A DNA stretch of 64,000 nucleotides, taken from NCBI GenBank assembly GCA_947646735.1, contig CANTFK010000189.1:161905-225904 (forward strand). Direction: 5' to 3'. The notes under the pieces are model-generated. The model worked only from the letters and a program-made list of their open reading frames with translations. It was not told where the DNA came from and searched no databases. The stretch comes from Peronospora farinosa. Taxonomy: Eukaryota > Oomycota > Peronosporomycetes > Peronosporales > Peronosporaceae. Position numbers and translations under genes: made by a program. Shown here piece by piece: positions 34,298 through 46,255 of the stretch. Positions within the stretch are counted from its first letter, which is position 1, and every line of letters begins with the position of its first letter.

Positions 34298-35539
34298 AAA
34301 CTCTTATAACTCAAAATGAAAACTTATATAAATTCATGGATCCTTCAGGCCACAGACGTTAGTACTACGGCCAAAGACATTAATATTAGGGCCACAGACG
34401 ATAATCCTAGCCAATCACAACTAAAAAACTCAATTTTTTTTAATATGGAAATGATTACCATTGGTCGATATTAGGATCTCGCTGGTATATACATATGTTA
34501 TTAGGCTGCACAGTTTCATCGCACATTTGTACATGTCAGCACTTACACATGGAGCATCAGGAAAACAAGCAATATACCACGCGGAAGATCACGAAAGAAC
34601 ATATGAATATGAAAGCCGCCGCAAATGGCTATGGAAGCGTCTCCAAGGTATCATACAAGCAACGAGATGGACGACTACAAATGCGATCGTAGAGGCGTAA
34701 ATCGAAACCGTTATTGACATGTCGAAAAAATAAGGGTTCAGAAGAAGAAAGGCAGTGTGCACTTATTGACTGCTTTTAAAGAGTGTTAAACGAGAATCGA
34801 AAAGTAAAGCTACGCAATAAGGTTAAATGAATAGACCGATGAATTCAAAGCTTAACATTAATAATCTCCTCCTCCTTTACGGGCAACACCTGGCCCTTTA
34901 CAACCACTTCCAACATCTTGAACATTAAAACGTCACCCTGTCAAGGACCCATAATAACAGCAACCACCGTTCAAACAATCAGATCCTTAAAGTATCTGTA
35001 TACCATGCCTAGATAGCAGTTATTACGCATGAATAATATCTACATAGTACCGCTGATTACTAGCGTTGCTTCGCATTCGTTTGAGCGTGATAGCATCGCG
35101 AGAAATGCCATTCATTTACGTCTCGCTATAATTGGACTTGAGACGCTTGTTCGCGACCAGCAGAAACGTTGGATGCGGTGAGAACGAGCTTGAGAATATA
35201 ATAGACTGGACAGAATGCGCTTCTTATGCGTGTGCGTCTCTGTAGGTCTGTTGAAAGAGCTCGACTGGTTGAAGGGGCGCGACTGGTGAGGTGAAAGGGT
35301 GTGACTGGTGATGTTCAAGAGGTGCGGTCCTAGTAACGGACGGAGCACACATGTGTTTACATAAGCGATCTTTGGTAACAGATGAACGAGATAACAGACG
35401 ATCATAAGCTCTAAAATACATTTATTTTCTCTTTTCTCTACCACTGGAAAAGTGCCAGACATTTACAATTTTTCCTACTGGGACGCACACGCATAAGAAG
35501 CAGAAGCTCGTGTGTTTAACTAAACAAGTTATTTGATTG
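34298..35539. other. Spacer between retroelements; short 21-bp triplicate
   Basis: Three 21-bp units beginning GGCCA(C/A)AGAC lie at 34348-34410. No gene is supported in the rest, although short frames occur on both strands. Confidence 0.4.
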
Positions 35540-36000
35540 CCTAAAGGACAAATTTGCAACCAAGCTAAATTCATGACGTGAACCTAATCAGGAGACGGTG
35601 GGTCATGGCACACTTTTTCCTGAAGTTCCTGGACTTAAAGATAGAAAGGATCCGAAGGACTCTTCAAGATAGATGATTTACTAAGTTCACTAAGTGCCGC
35701 CTATGTATCTTCAAGGAATGCCTAATTATAAGTGAGGATGAGTTCAGCTCAAGGGATGGCTGAATGAATACCATATCAAATAGATCACCAGCCTTTAAGG
35801 CTTGATGGAACTCATCCCAGACATTTTGTTCATTTATAACAGAGCGTGTAACGATGGGAGATCCTCAAGGCAAACCTTACCATATACGTCACCTGTCATT
35901 CCGTTAACAGCATATTTCGAGCCCAACTGACGCAAGTTCGATTCCCGCCGCGTGCACAAATGAGGTTGTCTCGCTAAAAGAAGGCTAAAAGGTATCCATC
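35540..36000 (-). pseudogene. Gypsy pol fragment, element 1 type
   Basis: On the minus strand the region reads '[20 protein letters not shown]' followed by 'SLELNSSS' and 'KVCHDPPS' in shifting frames. This is the segment between protease and reverse transcriptase of element 1 (about 29240-29560 there, '[20 protein letters not shown]'). Stops and indels are frequent, so this is an old fragment. Confidence 0.65.
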
Positions 36001-36479
36001 CAATAATAGAATACAACGATGGGGTGCAAACAATAAACAGTGTCAATTGAGGGGAAAATTTGTGCTTGCATTGACACATTAGTCAATTAGTCGTGACCAT
36101 TCTGGCAAAGTGGTTTTACAACGGATTATAAGCCCAAACCACCCCAGCTTCTTTATCCAAAAATACACCTATATTAATTTCACCTACTCATAAACAAAGG
36201 GCCAGTGTAAATCGATATGTCTCGTACGATAAAAAACTGTTGGATTTGTCGCCATCAGGTAATCACACTGACTGTCCATCCCATTGTGCACCTCAATCGA
36301 AATACTTAAACACATTTATTGCTCTCCAATCGCTTCCATTTTAGCTCCACCTGCAAGCATGGAAACGAAACATCCAGTGCTTTTTCTGTGATGGGCACCC
36401 TCCGACTATACTGATAACAGTATAGTCTACCTTCACTGATGACAGTGAAAGCAGGTGTCTCAATTTCCTCACATACACG
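36001..36479. other. Intergenic, nothing recognised
   Basis: No frame or repeat I can support. It ends at the target duplication (TGAG, 36480-36483) of the solo LTR. Confidence 0.4.
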
Positions 36480-36483
36480 TGAG

Positions 36484-36763
36484 TGTGGTGAAGTGCTTAT
36501 TAAATTGTGAAGATCCAGGGGCCAGTTGGATTGAAGGGACAAGGGGCCGTGGACCAGGGAGAAGGGACCACGCACCAGAAAGAAGGGATCGGAGAGAAAG
36601 GGATTCTCGGAGTGAAGCGACCGTTGGTTGAGGATGTGAAGTAAAAACAAAGGAGAGGACATTACCAGGGTAAGGTTAAGCCGGTACCGAAGGGAGTCGA
36701 CCATGACCCCCTTTGGAAGGCCCGGTTCCTCACTGGTGGATCCGGTCCCTCATTGGTCTACCC
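36484..36763 (+). repeat. Solo LTR (element 4 family), left part
   Basis: The LTR starts with TGTGGTGAAGTG. It is continued at 44704-45795 beyond the inserted element 2, where it ends CACTTCACCACA, the perfect inverted complement of its start. It matches the start of the LTR at 52131. The 4-bp sequence TGAG flanks the whole LTR (36480-36483 and 45796-45799), a target-site duplication. Confidence 0.8.
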
Positions 36764-37080
36764 TGTAATGGGGCAACCTATTACATAAGTAGTTATAGGG
36801 ATAATACATAATTACATAAGTAGGCATAGGGCAGTATCCGATTAGCGGATACTGCGCGTCATTTTTGAATTGGTTTATTATTGGGGTGCCAGACCCAATA
36901 AGTAGCCGAAAATAAATTGACTTCCATATTGAGTGGTTCCCATGAGCTAGAGAACATATTCGCACTTACTGCGAATTAAAACTAAAACTAAAAAAACAGA
37001 GTTATATTTACGAGTTAATTAAGAGCGCTTCCTCAACGCCCTTTTAGTGTAAGACGGTAACGGGTCCTTAGCCCGTTACA
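36764..37080 (+). repeat. 5' LTR of element 2
   Basis: 317 bp, TG...CA bounded, nearly the same as 44385-44703. Confidence 0.9.
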
Positions 37081-37106
37081 CCTGGTAGCACTTCGTAGTC
37101 CTTCCA

Positions 37107-38140
37107 ATGACCAGATTCGAGATGAACATGGGCGAGTCTTCGGTGGCTCCAGCGGTCTCGCTGGAGCATTCTGATTTTTCACATCTCACCTCGGTAGAGT
37201 GGCAGGCACTACATCACCTCGCGGCGGTGTCTGGTGAAACTATTGTGACGTTGCTGCTGAGCACAGCGACGCCCGATGATCAACGTGCCGCCATCCAAGA
37301 CTTTATGGTGCGCGAGCTCGCCGAAGCGAATCGGCGAGTATTGACTCCCTCTCGCACTTCTCACCATGGCGCTATCAAGATGGAGACGTCAACGTACTCC
37401 GGTGATGGTCCGGATCGCCTCCCCCTTAATCGCTGGTTTCGCGAGGTGGATATTGCAATAGCGTCAAGATTAATTGACGCTCCGACGGCCAAGGTCAATT
37501 TCCTGTTGTCTCGTCTTGCTGGCAAAGCCAAGGAATGGGCTCTCGGAAAGCCCGTCGTAGATGAGTCGGCGTTCCCAACGCTGGACTTTATCCAGCGTGA
37601 CTTACGACTGGCTTTCGAGCCTTCTCAAGATGAATCTCGCTTGCGTGCAGATTTCTTCTCACTCCGACAGGGCAAGTTGTCAATGCGTGACTACGTGCAG
37701 AAGACACGTCATCTTGCTTCACGCATTACCAGCCGATCGACATGGCTTCACAAGTCCATGTCTTTATTTTTGGTATGCAAGAGGGCATGACGCGTTACTG
37801 CCTCACACGTGCTGAACCAAAGTCCCTCGAGGAGGAATTTGCCCTCGCGCTTCGCGAAGATCACACTGTCGCGTCGTCGTACCTGCACGCAGCGTCACAA
37901 CATCCCCGGACGTCTGGCCCAGAGCCAATGTAAATTGATGCAATTGAGTCCTCTCGTGGTCGCGGCAAATCATTAAGCCGTGAAATTCGCAATCCTAATA
38001 CGATGAAGTATTTTCGCTGTGGTTAGATAGGCCATCGGCGGCTGTCTGTCGTGCACCTGCGCCGGTGACTATGAACACAGCTGTCTCACGAGGAGACGCT
38101 GTGTCGTCTGTGGTCCCGACAACAAACGAGCGATTCCAAT
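37107..38140 (+). pseudogene. Element 2 gag, interrupted
   Basis: Starts at ATG 37107 ([20 protein letters not shown]). The capsid region has '[16 protein letters not shown]' and '[16 protein letters not shown]', equivalent to the gag of element 1. A frameshift near 37740 moves the frame to '[20 protein letters not shown]', which ends at 37931. A damaged zinc knuckle (YFRCG, then a stop, then IGHRR) follows at about 38010-38040. Confidence 0.75.
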
Positions 38141-38144
38141 AGGC

Positions 38145-41100
38145 GTGGGGCGCCCTACTAGCAGAAATGGATCCCCGAGTACTCAGGTGGCAGCTCGGTC
38201 CCCTAGCCCCAAAGTGATTCATACTCACTTCAATGCCACCACCATGCGCGATGATTCGAGACTGATTATTATCAGTCTCATCGTCGCTGGAGTGAAACGA
38301 CCACTTCGAGCGTTGTTGGATTCTGGCGCTTCCAACAACTTCTTTCGTGCATCCTGTTTGTCTTTTCTCCCGTCGACTGTCACGGTTCGAGAAGGTCCAG
38401 GTGACATCGTTGTCAAACTTGCCGATGGACAACCAAAACGTGTCCCGCGTAAAACAGTGGGTTTACCGTACACTTTCGACGGTTTCCAGAGCAACGACGA
38501 ATTTTGGCGTACGAGATAAACCATGAATTTAATTGCATACTTGGGATACCGTGGCTGTCACGGTATCACCCGAAGATAGATTGGCTGTCTCGGTCCGTCA
38601 AAAGACGAAGCGGTTATGACGTCAGTGAAGTGTTTACTCATTTGTTGGTCGCTTCATCCGATTGGCCTCACGTCAGGGTCGTGAACGAACTCGCCACGAC
38701 TAGTAGTCAACACAGAGAGAGCGATGGCCCTCTGTGCGCAGTATGTTCCGTTACACTGACGGAGCCACAGAACGAAGCGGTCTAACAGCGGTTCCCGCAT
38801 ACAAAGACATCGGTCGAACAGGGGTTCCCGATTCACAACGAGGCGGTCGATCAGAGGTTCCCGCACACACAGATATCGGTCGAACAGGGGTTGCCGAAGG
38901 TCAACGAGGTGGTCGAGCAGGGGCTTTCGCATACAAGCACATCGGACGAGCAGAGGCTCCCGATCAATTTCGAGGCGGTTGAGCAGGGGCTCCCGCAAAC
39001 AAGTGAAGCGGCCGAAGACGAGCTCCCGCTTTTGATTGATGAGAATGGGCGGACTACGAATCCGCATGAGACCGACGTGGTGGAGACAGAGCTCCCACGT
39101 CTAGAGGGGGGTACATCATCCTCTTGTGATAGCGACGTGCCAGTCTCGACCAGGGGCTCGAGACGCAAGAGAAAACGCAAGAAAGGAGCACGCAGATCAC
39201 CGAGAAGACGAAATTCACGTCAACATGCTGATGCATTTGATTCCGTAGTGACGGAATCCGTATGCGCGCTTGAATATGTGGAGGGATCCCAACATCGTGG
39301 CCGCTACATTGAGGTAGCAAGCCCACCGTGCACTGCTGCAGAGATCACATCTCTGCCAGACCTTGCATGGAAAGACTTCCTTCATGACCTCAAGGCCGGC
39401 GACATCGAGCAAGTGTGCATTGTTTCAGCCACCGAAGCAGCCAGTGAAGAAGTTCTGGAGGCTCACCCGAAGAGCGCCGAGCCTATATCAGCGCGCGAAG
39501 AACGCTTCGTGGCACCGTCTTGGGATGCTCTTCGTGCTTCGGGCAACCCTGTATACAATATCGCCCGTGAGTACGCCGATATTTTCCCGGAGAAAATTCC
39601 AGCTGAGCTTCCGGCGGATCGTGGTGTGCGGCACGAGATAGATCTCGTGCCAGGATCGAAATATTGCGTGACACGGCAGTGGCCGTTAACGAGCGATCAA
39701 GTCATCGCTATTGATGAATTTTTCGAGGGTCGCCGCAAGGCTGGCCATGTCCGCGAGAGTATCTCGCCACATTCGAGTCCGACTTTCTGTGTGAAGAAAG
39801 CCACCGGCGGTTGGCGCATTGTGCACGCCTTCAACAAGCTTAGAACACCACGATCCCGGCTCAAACGCCTATCCCTTATAAACAAATGGTTTTTCAATAC
39901 CATGTCCGGGAGCGAGATCTACAGCACCATAGATCTGACAGACGGTTTCTATCAAATCCTCATGAGGGACAGTGACATTCCGTTCACTGCGGTCAGCACC
40001 CCAAGCGTAATGATTGGGGAGTGTCTAGTCATGCCACAAGGTTTAAGAACGCTCCAGCTTCGTTCAATCGGATGGTGACACAAGTACTTCGTCCACTTCG
40101 CGACTTTGCACCGAGCTGCTTTGACGACATTTTTGTTCACAGCCGCGCTGAGCAAAAGCTCAGCACTACGGAGGTACTTGAAGCAGGTGTTTCAAGTTAT
40201 GCCCAAGAATAAATTATATGCGAATTTGAAGAAATGTGTCTTCTTCGCTCCCGAGATTCCAGTACTCGGTTGCTACGTCAGCAAGGAAGGTGTCCGCGCT
40301 GATCCTGAGAAGATCTCATCGATCTGTTCCTGGCCAACGCCCAGGAACCAAACTGAATTACGTCAATGGCTCGGTCTGGCGAATTACTTGCATAAGTATA
40401 CAAATAACTAATTCAGCCATTATCGACTATGCTCAAGAAAGATGCAGTATGGTTATGGACGGCAGAACATCAATCCGCCTTCGACTCCGTAAAGAAGATC
40501 TTGTCCGAGGCACCGGTGCTGATGCTACCTGATGGCTCTAAGCCATTCCACGTCGTATGTGACGCGAGCAATTTCGCTATAGGATGTTCCCTCATGCAAT
40601 CTGATGACGAGGGTCGAAAGCGCGTCGTGAGTTTTCAATCACGACAGATGAAACCTGCCGAGAAAAATTATCCGGTACACGACAAGGAACTTTTGGCTAT
40701 GCGTTACGCGCTAATCAAGTTTTAAGTATATTTGCTCGGCGAAAAGATGTTTTCTATCTACACAGATCACGCATCATTGCGTACCGCCGTCAAGAGTCCT
40801 CACTTGTCCCAACGTATGGCTCGGTGGTTGTCATTTTTCGCCGAGTATAGTTTTGTGGTGCATTACAAGCGTGGCAAGAATAACATTCTCGCTGACGCGC
40901 TTTCTCGTCGTCCTGATCACGATCCTCGGCGCGATATGGGTAGTATGTTGATGAAGAAGAAGATATATGTGCGTGTTGTATTGAGCTGGGGCTCAATGCG
41001 ATGATTTCGACCCCCGTTCTGTCGATCCGAACTCAGATCGCTGAATCATACGCAAATGATTCCTTCTACTGTATGCAGGAATCATCAACTATCAGGGACC

Positions 41101-43110
41101 CGAGCGAAAAATTACTCGCGCAGTTGACGAAACCAGTACGCGACAACATCAAGCGTTACTCGCTTGATGGACCGTTGCTGACGTACACGATGGACGTCTT
41201 TGATTCCCAGCGTGTCGTCATCTCTGCTGATGACGACCTTCGAGCCCGATTGAATCATAAATTTCACGACAGCCCAGCTGGCGGACACCTGGGTCTCGAG
41301 AAGACGTTTGCAGCTATTTCTCGTGTGTATTTTTGGCCGCAAATGTATAAGTATATCCAGAAATGGGGGCGTTCATGTGAAACCTGTCGGCGTCTGAAGC
41401 CCGCGCTTTCTTCACAAGCCCCATTGTGTCCGCTTCCGATTGCAACGGAAGCCTGGCGCTCGGTCAGCATGGATTTTATCCTTGGCTTTCCACCGGATGA
41501 ACAGAAACGCACGGGCGTATTGGTTCTAGTGGATCGATTCAGCAAAATGGTGCATTTTGCTCCGGTCTCCGCCAACATTACGGCGGAGACGACAGCAAAG
41601 ATCTTCATTGATCTTATCTTTAGGCTCTCGGCTTGCCAGAATCTATTGTTTCGAACCGTGACCCGCGTTTCAATTCGGCTTTCTGGGCCAAATTATTCCA
41701 GCTATTAGGCACGCGGTTGCTTATGTCTACGGCGGCCCATCCAGCGACGGATGGGCAAACGGAGCGTGTGAACAGAGTGCTCGAAGATGTCTTGCGCAGT
41801 TATGCAACATCGTTCTCGTCATGGAGTTCGTTTCTTCCACTTGCAGAGTTTGCAATCAACAATACTGTCCATGCGTCGACCGGGTTGACGACCTTTTTCG
41901 TTAATAATGCGAGGCATCCTCGCGTTCCGGCGCTACTTGCTCACTCAGATTCAGAGCACCCTGTCTCCAAGCTTGGTGGGGGTTAATCTACGGATGGAAT
42001 TGCACCGAAACTATTGATGATTGATTACGATGCGAATGAGGTTGCTGCCGATGCACCTAATTCTGGTAATTTTGTGGCCAACGGCATATCGACTTCTGAC
42101 GCGATGCTTTCCATCGCGTCTCCCGTTACCAATTTTGATCCAAAAGGGAATACGTCGCCTGTCAGTTCGGCTGCAGTAACCGAATTTTTACTATTACGAC
42201 AAGGAATCACGCGTTTTGTGCGTGATGCATTACAAGAGGCAGTCGACAAGCAAAAGGAGAATGCAGACAGAAGAGGTCGAAAGAATAGGTTGATATTTCG
42301 AGAAGGTGACAGAGTATTGTTATCAACAAGTGGATTACCGAACACCTTAGTGACGAATTTGGGCGCTAATAAGTTAGCGCCAAGATATATTGGCCCATTT
42401 CGGGTTGTTAAGGTGCATGGTGATGCTTACACGCTAGACATACCTACATCTATGCGTTTGCACCCGACGTTCTACGTCGGGCGCCTCAAGGCTTACCTAC
42501 CGGCGGATCTCCCTTCGAATCTGCCCCGCTCTTCTGTGCCGGCTCAAAATCCGACATCCCTTGACGACGACGTTGACGACGACTGGGACCAAGTCCTGCC
42601 CGAACGCGTGCAGACTCGACCTGCTGGGGTCGTACGAACGCAGTCGTCTCAAGTTGACGTAGGCGCTCAACCAGTACCAGCTGCTCACGTCGAGTCCGCT
42701 CAGCAGCTTCAGTCGCAGCATCCGCACGATCTTGAGCTCTCTCAGCCATCTCGCGAGCATCAAGTAGGGCATTCTTCGATTCCTCGGCTTTAGCGCGAAG
42801 TAGGCGCAGCTCATCATTCGACTGTACAGGCGCCCGATTGCGATAATCGGCGCTCATCGCAAGAGATCTTCCGTCGTGATGCTCCTCCTCCCTTAGTTGA
42901 TGCATCGGGTGCGCGACGCTGGATTGTCGACCGAATTGTCGATCACGAGGATCACAAGCCTCAGGCGCCGAGTAATGACTCGGCGTCCATGCAGAAGCAT
43001 GTCGAGAAACATTACAGTGTTCGCTGATTGGGATATTCCCCGGCGGACGATACACGGGAGCCATAGAGTACGCTGTCCCAAGATGTCCCGGACGTGGTCG
43101 AGGACGATGA
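38145..43110 (+). pseudogene. Element 2 pol, interrupted
   Basis: Protease (LLDSGASNNFFR, frameshift near 38510); a spacer with 33-bp tandem repeats; reverse transcriptase ([20 protein letters not shown] to CFDDIFVHS, in which the usual Tyr/Phe of YxDD reads Cys, with frameshifts near 40040 and 40180); RNase H (VVCDASNFAIGCSLM, YTDHASLRTA); integrase (GGHLGLEKTF..CETCRR, SMDFILG, SNRDPRF, DGQTERVNRV; frameshift near 41640); a GPF module (APRYIGPFRVVKVHG); and a chromodomain from about 42915 (RRWIVDRIVDHED) whose frame has a TGA (43024-43026) and a TAG (43063-43065). The domain order is that of chromoviruses. At least seven breaks mean no full polyprotein can be made. Confidence 0.85.
38785..39005 (+). 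repeat. 33-bp tandem repeat in element 2 pol spacer
   Basis: About six diverged units of 33 bp, encoding variations on the 11-residue pattern VEQGLPHT (for example 'VEQGLSHTSTSDEQ', 'VEQGLPQTSEAAED'). It lies between protease and reverse transcriptase. Confidence 0.7.
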
Positions 43111-43891
43111 GTCCCATAGAAAGACGGTGATTGCGACCGACGCTGCCGTTTCCATCCCCGATCTCGCGAGCCGTAATGCTCGCGAGCAACGAAACCACGA
43201 AGACCTCCCGAGCGACTTCGAGACCGAGACCTATTACGAGGCTCGGGAGCATACGGATGATACGGTTGACGTCCTCGGCTACGTGAATGTCCTCGGCGAT
43301 CGTAAGGACGCGCTCTCACTCGCCGTAGCTCGGACACCTGGAGCTCCGAAAGGCTTCTCTCATAGGGGCAATCCATGGACGAATATGATCGGGCATGCCT
43401 CGCGTACACACCAAGTCGTCCCATTCCTGTCGGATCGGGCGCGATCTGCCCACGTTGCACGTTGAACATCCGTCACGAACGTGGACGTAACAAAGGTGAT
43501 ACTCGTCACAAGTCATGCGACAGATGCGTCCGCGCAGGTCGCCAATAGCGTGTCTATCACGCGTTCCCTCGCGACCGTTTAGCCAGGACGTGAAGGACGT
43601 TCCTTCACGTCGACTCGCGATCCAGCGTCTGACGAAGGCACACCAAGACCTCTGCAACGCATCGTCGGTATATGCGTTGTTCGTCGCCTTGCCTCTCACT
43701 GTACGGTATCGCGTGAAAAGGTCCTTCATGACCTCCAGTGGCTTGGGTTCGACAGCACCTTCAAGACCATACAAGCGCCACGATTTCAAGTCCCCATCCA
43801 TGACGTGCGGCGCCGGCTCTCTACGGATTGTCGCTTGGTGTTCCCAGTTCTGGTTGTCAGAGACATTGTTTCGTGAACGCCTAGGGTCCAT
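42486..43891 (-). CDS. Antisense accessory frame of element 2 (RS-rich, coiled coil)
   Basis: Two overlapping minus-strand frames that I read as one gene with a frameshift between 43316 and 43469. The first runs from ATG 43891 (MDPRRSRNNVSD) for 191 codons; the second is open for 327 codons to 42486. In order, the product has a basic start, a helical region (LQRSWCAFVRRWIASRREG), a Cys/His cluster (CRMTCDEYHLCYVHVRDGC, then STC), an arginine/serine-rich stretch (RNRSRSRSRSGG), and a coiled-coil-like segment near the C-terminus (ESKNALLDAREMAERAQDRA). It lies opposite the end of pol and covers the chromodomain entirely. No known family; basic RS and zinc-like features suggest nucleic-acid binding. 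Confidence 0.5.
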
Positions 43892-44348
43892 CCTGATCAG
43901 TAAAGTCTAACTGAGCAAGTTCGGAGTTACGCCGTTGGTCGAGAAGAAACTTTCTGCGATTCGCGCTTACGTTGAGGTAAGCGCGAATCGCAGAAAGTTT
44001 CTTCTGCCTGCTCTCTACGGATTGTCGCTTGGTGTTCCCATCAGAGACATTGTTTCGTGAACGCCTAGGGTCCATCCTGATCAGTAAAGTCTAACTGAGC
44101 AGGTTCGGAGTTACGCCGTTGGTCGAGAAGAAACTTTCTGCGATTCGCGCTTACGTTGAGGTAAGCGCGAATCGCAGAAAGTTTCTTCTGCCTGCTCTCT
44201 ACGGATTGTCGCTTGGTGTTCCCAGTTCTGGTTGTCAGAGACATTGTTTCGTGAACGCCTAGGGTCCATCCTGCTCACTTACGTCTAATTGAGCAGGTTC
44301 GGAGTTACGCCGTTGGTCGAGAAGAAACTTTCTGCGATTCGCGCTTAC
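43819..44348. repeat. Tandem repeat of about 190 bp with 28-bp perfect hairpins
   Basis: Nearly three units, each starting CTCTACGGATTGTCGCTTGG. Each contains an inverted repeat with 28-bp arms and a 6-base loop GTTGAG (43943-43970 with 43977-44004; 44127-44154 with 44161-44188; the third at 44321 has lost most of its second arm). Each unit also contains, on the minus strand, an ATG followed by the first codons of the antisense frame (ATGs at 43891, 44075 and 44269). Confidence 0.85.
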
Positions 44349-44384
44349 GTTGAGGTAAGCGCAACATAATGAGGGGGGGGGTGA

Positions 44385-44703
44385 TGTAATGGGGCAACCT
44401 ATTACATAAGTAGTTATAGGGATAATACATAATTACATAAGTAGGCATAGGGCAGTATCCGATTAGCGGATACTGCGCGTCATTTTTGAATTGGTTTATT
44501 ATTGGGGTGCCAGACCCAATAAGTAGCCGAAAATAAATTGACTTCCATATTGAGTGGTTCCCATGAGCTAAAGACCATATTTGCACTTACTGCGAATTAA
44601 AACTAAAACAAAACTAAAACAGAGTTTTTATTACGAGTTAATTAAGAGCGCTTCCTCAACGCTCTTTTAGTGTAAGACGGTAACTGGTCATAAGCCCGTT
44701 ACA
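44385..44703 (+). repeat. 3' LTR of element 2
   Basis: 319 bp, the counterpart of 36764-37080. Confidence 0.9.
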
Positions 44704-45795
44704 GACCCGGTTCCTCATCGGTATACCTAAGTCCCTCGTCGGTCGACCTCGGTTCCTCGTTGGTATACCTAGTCCCTCATTTGTCGACCCGGTCCCTCAT
44801 CGGTAGACCTGGGTCTCTCGTCGGTCGAACACGGCCCATCGGGGTTCAGCCACTCCTGACCAGTTAACACAAGGATCAGACCAGTCGACGCAAGGAATCA
44901 ATGCTTCAGTCAAGGATAGAGTAAAGGAGTTGAAAGAATAGGACTATATTAAATGCTACTCAGTTTGCGATCTACTTGTCAAGTCTTCGTCGCGCTGTAA
45001 AGGAACTCGAGTCTGGCCACACGCCTGTTCCGGGGAAGGATTATATTTGGCCCCCCCCAATGAAGACAGGCGTGTGGTTAGACTCTAGTGAGAGCTGAAC
45101 TCTACGTGGCACGACTCCGTCACCCAGAAAGAACTTGCTTTAAGCTACCACCTGTTACGGGAAAGGGATATATTTGCCCCTTTCCGTTGAAGACAGACGT
45201 GTGGTTAGACTCAAGTGCGAGCTGAACCCCACGTGGCACGACTCCGTCACCCAAGAAGAACTTGCTCTAAGCTACTCACTGTTCCGGGAAGGGATATTTT
45301 GGCCCCCCGTCGAAGACAGTTGTGTAGCGAAGCTCAAGTGCGAATAGAGCTCCAGGATATATTTGGCCTGTGATCTCGTTCGAGTAGCAACACCCCCAAG
45401 ACCCGCTATCGGAAGCGGTCTCCCTCACCTCAAGGTCCGGGAGCAAAGGAAAGGTCAGGTTGTTAATACCCCTGAAACAAGAAGGAACAGGCCAGGGATA
45501 AGCTCCCTGAAGAATTTGGCTCTACATCCACTCTCGACAAGGTCGATCGAGTGGCCACCTACCGGCCCACCGAGTGAAGCATATCCACTCGAGGCCCCCC
45601 AGGTCTACCTCCCTCAAGGCAGACGTTTACATCCTCGCCAAGTCCTCCGAAGAGTGCAACCCGCCAGCCGACGGGTACACAAGGTGAGAGAAGGTCCATA
45701 CGCGGCATCGGGGTACCCCCTCCGACAGTTATCAGTCCGGCACAGTGAGTGGTTTGGGGTCTCATCATACAATTTTGAGAACCCACTTCACCACA
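44704..45795 (+). repeat. Solo LTR (element 4 family), right part
   Basis: Continuation of the LTR begun at 36484. It starts inside the minisatellite of roughly 20-bp units (GGTCCCTCATCGGTAGACCT type), then matches 52600-53433 closely, including 'CTGTTCCGGGGAAGG' segments, and ends CACTTCACCACA at 45795, followed by the TGAG duplication. Confidence 0.8.
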
Positions 45796-45886
45796 TGAGC
45801 AGACAAAGTCAAACAACTAAACAGACGCTTATTTGAGAAGGTAAAGAAAACTGTATTTAATATAGTTAAATATTTAATAAAACTAA

Positions 45887-46157
45887 TGTGTTATAACCTA
45901 TGTTAACTATATTAAACTACAACTATGTATGTTGACAACTTACCCTCCACTCATTGCGCGCGTCCATCGGTCATTGGTCAGCGCGTTGGTTGATATGATT
46001 GCCCATATCAACCAATGAGAGGGCATCTCCAACTTCAAGGAGATTTAGGAACAATATTATAAGAAAAGGTGATATTTTCAAATAATATTAGTTATAATAA
46101 TATTTTTATTGACACTTTATAAGTGTCAATATTATTTAACGGACTCACCCCGTTACA
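45887..46157 (-). repeat. Probable 3' LTR of element 3
   Basis: On the minus strand it begins TGTAACGGGG directly after a purine tract (GGTTGAGGGGGGGTGA) and is AT-rich. The far end is uncertain; TGTGTTATAAC at 45887 is a candidate terminus. No second copy is in the window to confirm the length. Confidence 0.5.
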
Positions 46158-46255
46158 TCACCCCCCCTCAACCAGCAGCCATATGAGTGACTATGGGAAG
46201 GAGCACTTGTTGAATTTTCTTTTATTCCAACTTATATTATCGCAATGACAAGTCA

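Larger units (their letters stand above)
36764..44703 (+). mobile_element. Element 2: Ty3/gypsy chromovirus nested in a solo LTR
   Basis: A 7.9-kb element with 317/319-bp LTRs that begin TGTAATGGGG, end CCCGTTACA and differ at only a few positions, so it is relatively young. The primer-binding site is two bases after the LTR (TGGTAGCACTTCGTAGTCC from 37083), nearly that of element 1. A purine tract (GAGGGGGGGGGTGA) precedes the 3' LTR. It sits inside the LTR minisatellite of another element; the flanks TACCC and GACCC are one mismatch from a 5-bp duplication. Gag and pol are broken by many frameshifts. Confidence 0.9.

Noticed and set aside
35920..35962. tRNA-like B box 'AGTTCGATTCC'
   Set aside because: No T-stem pairing around it and no acceptor stem. 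The region is a gypsy pol fragment on the other strand.
43819..44348. CRISPR-like array
   Set aside because: The repeats are ~190 bp, head-to-tail with no spacers, and inside a eukaryotic retrotransposon.
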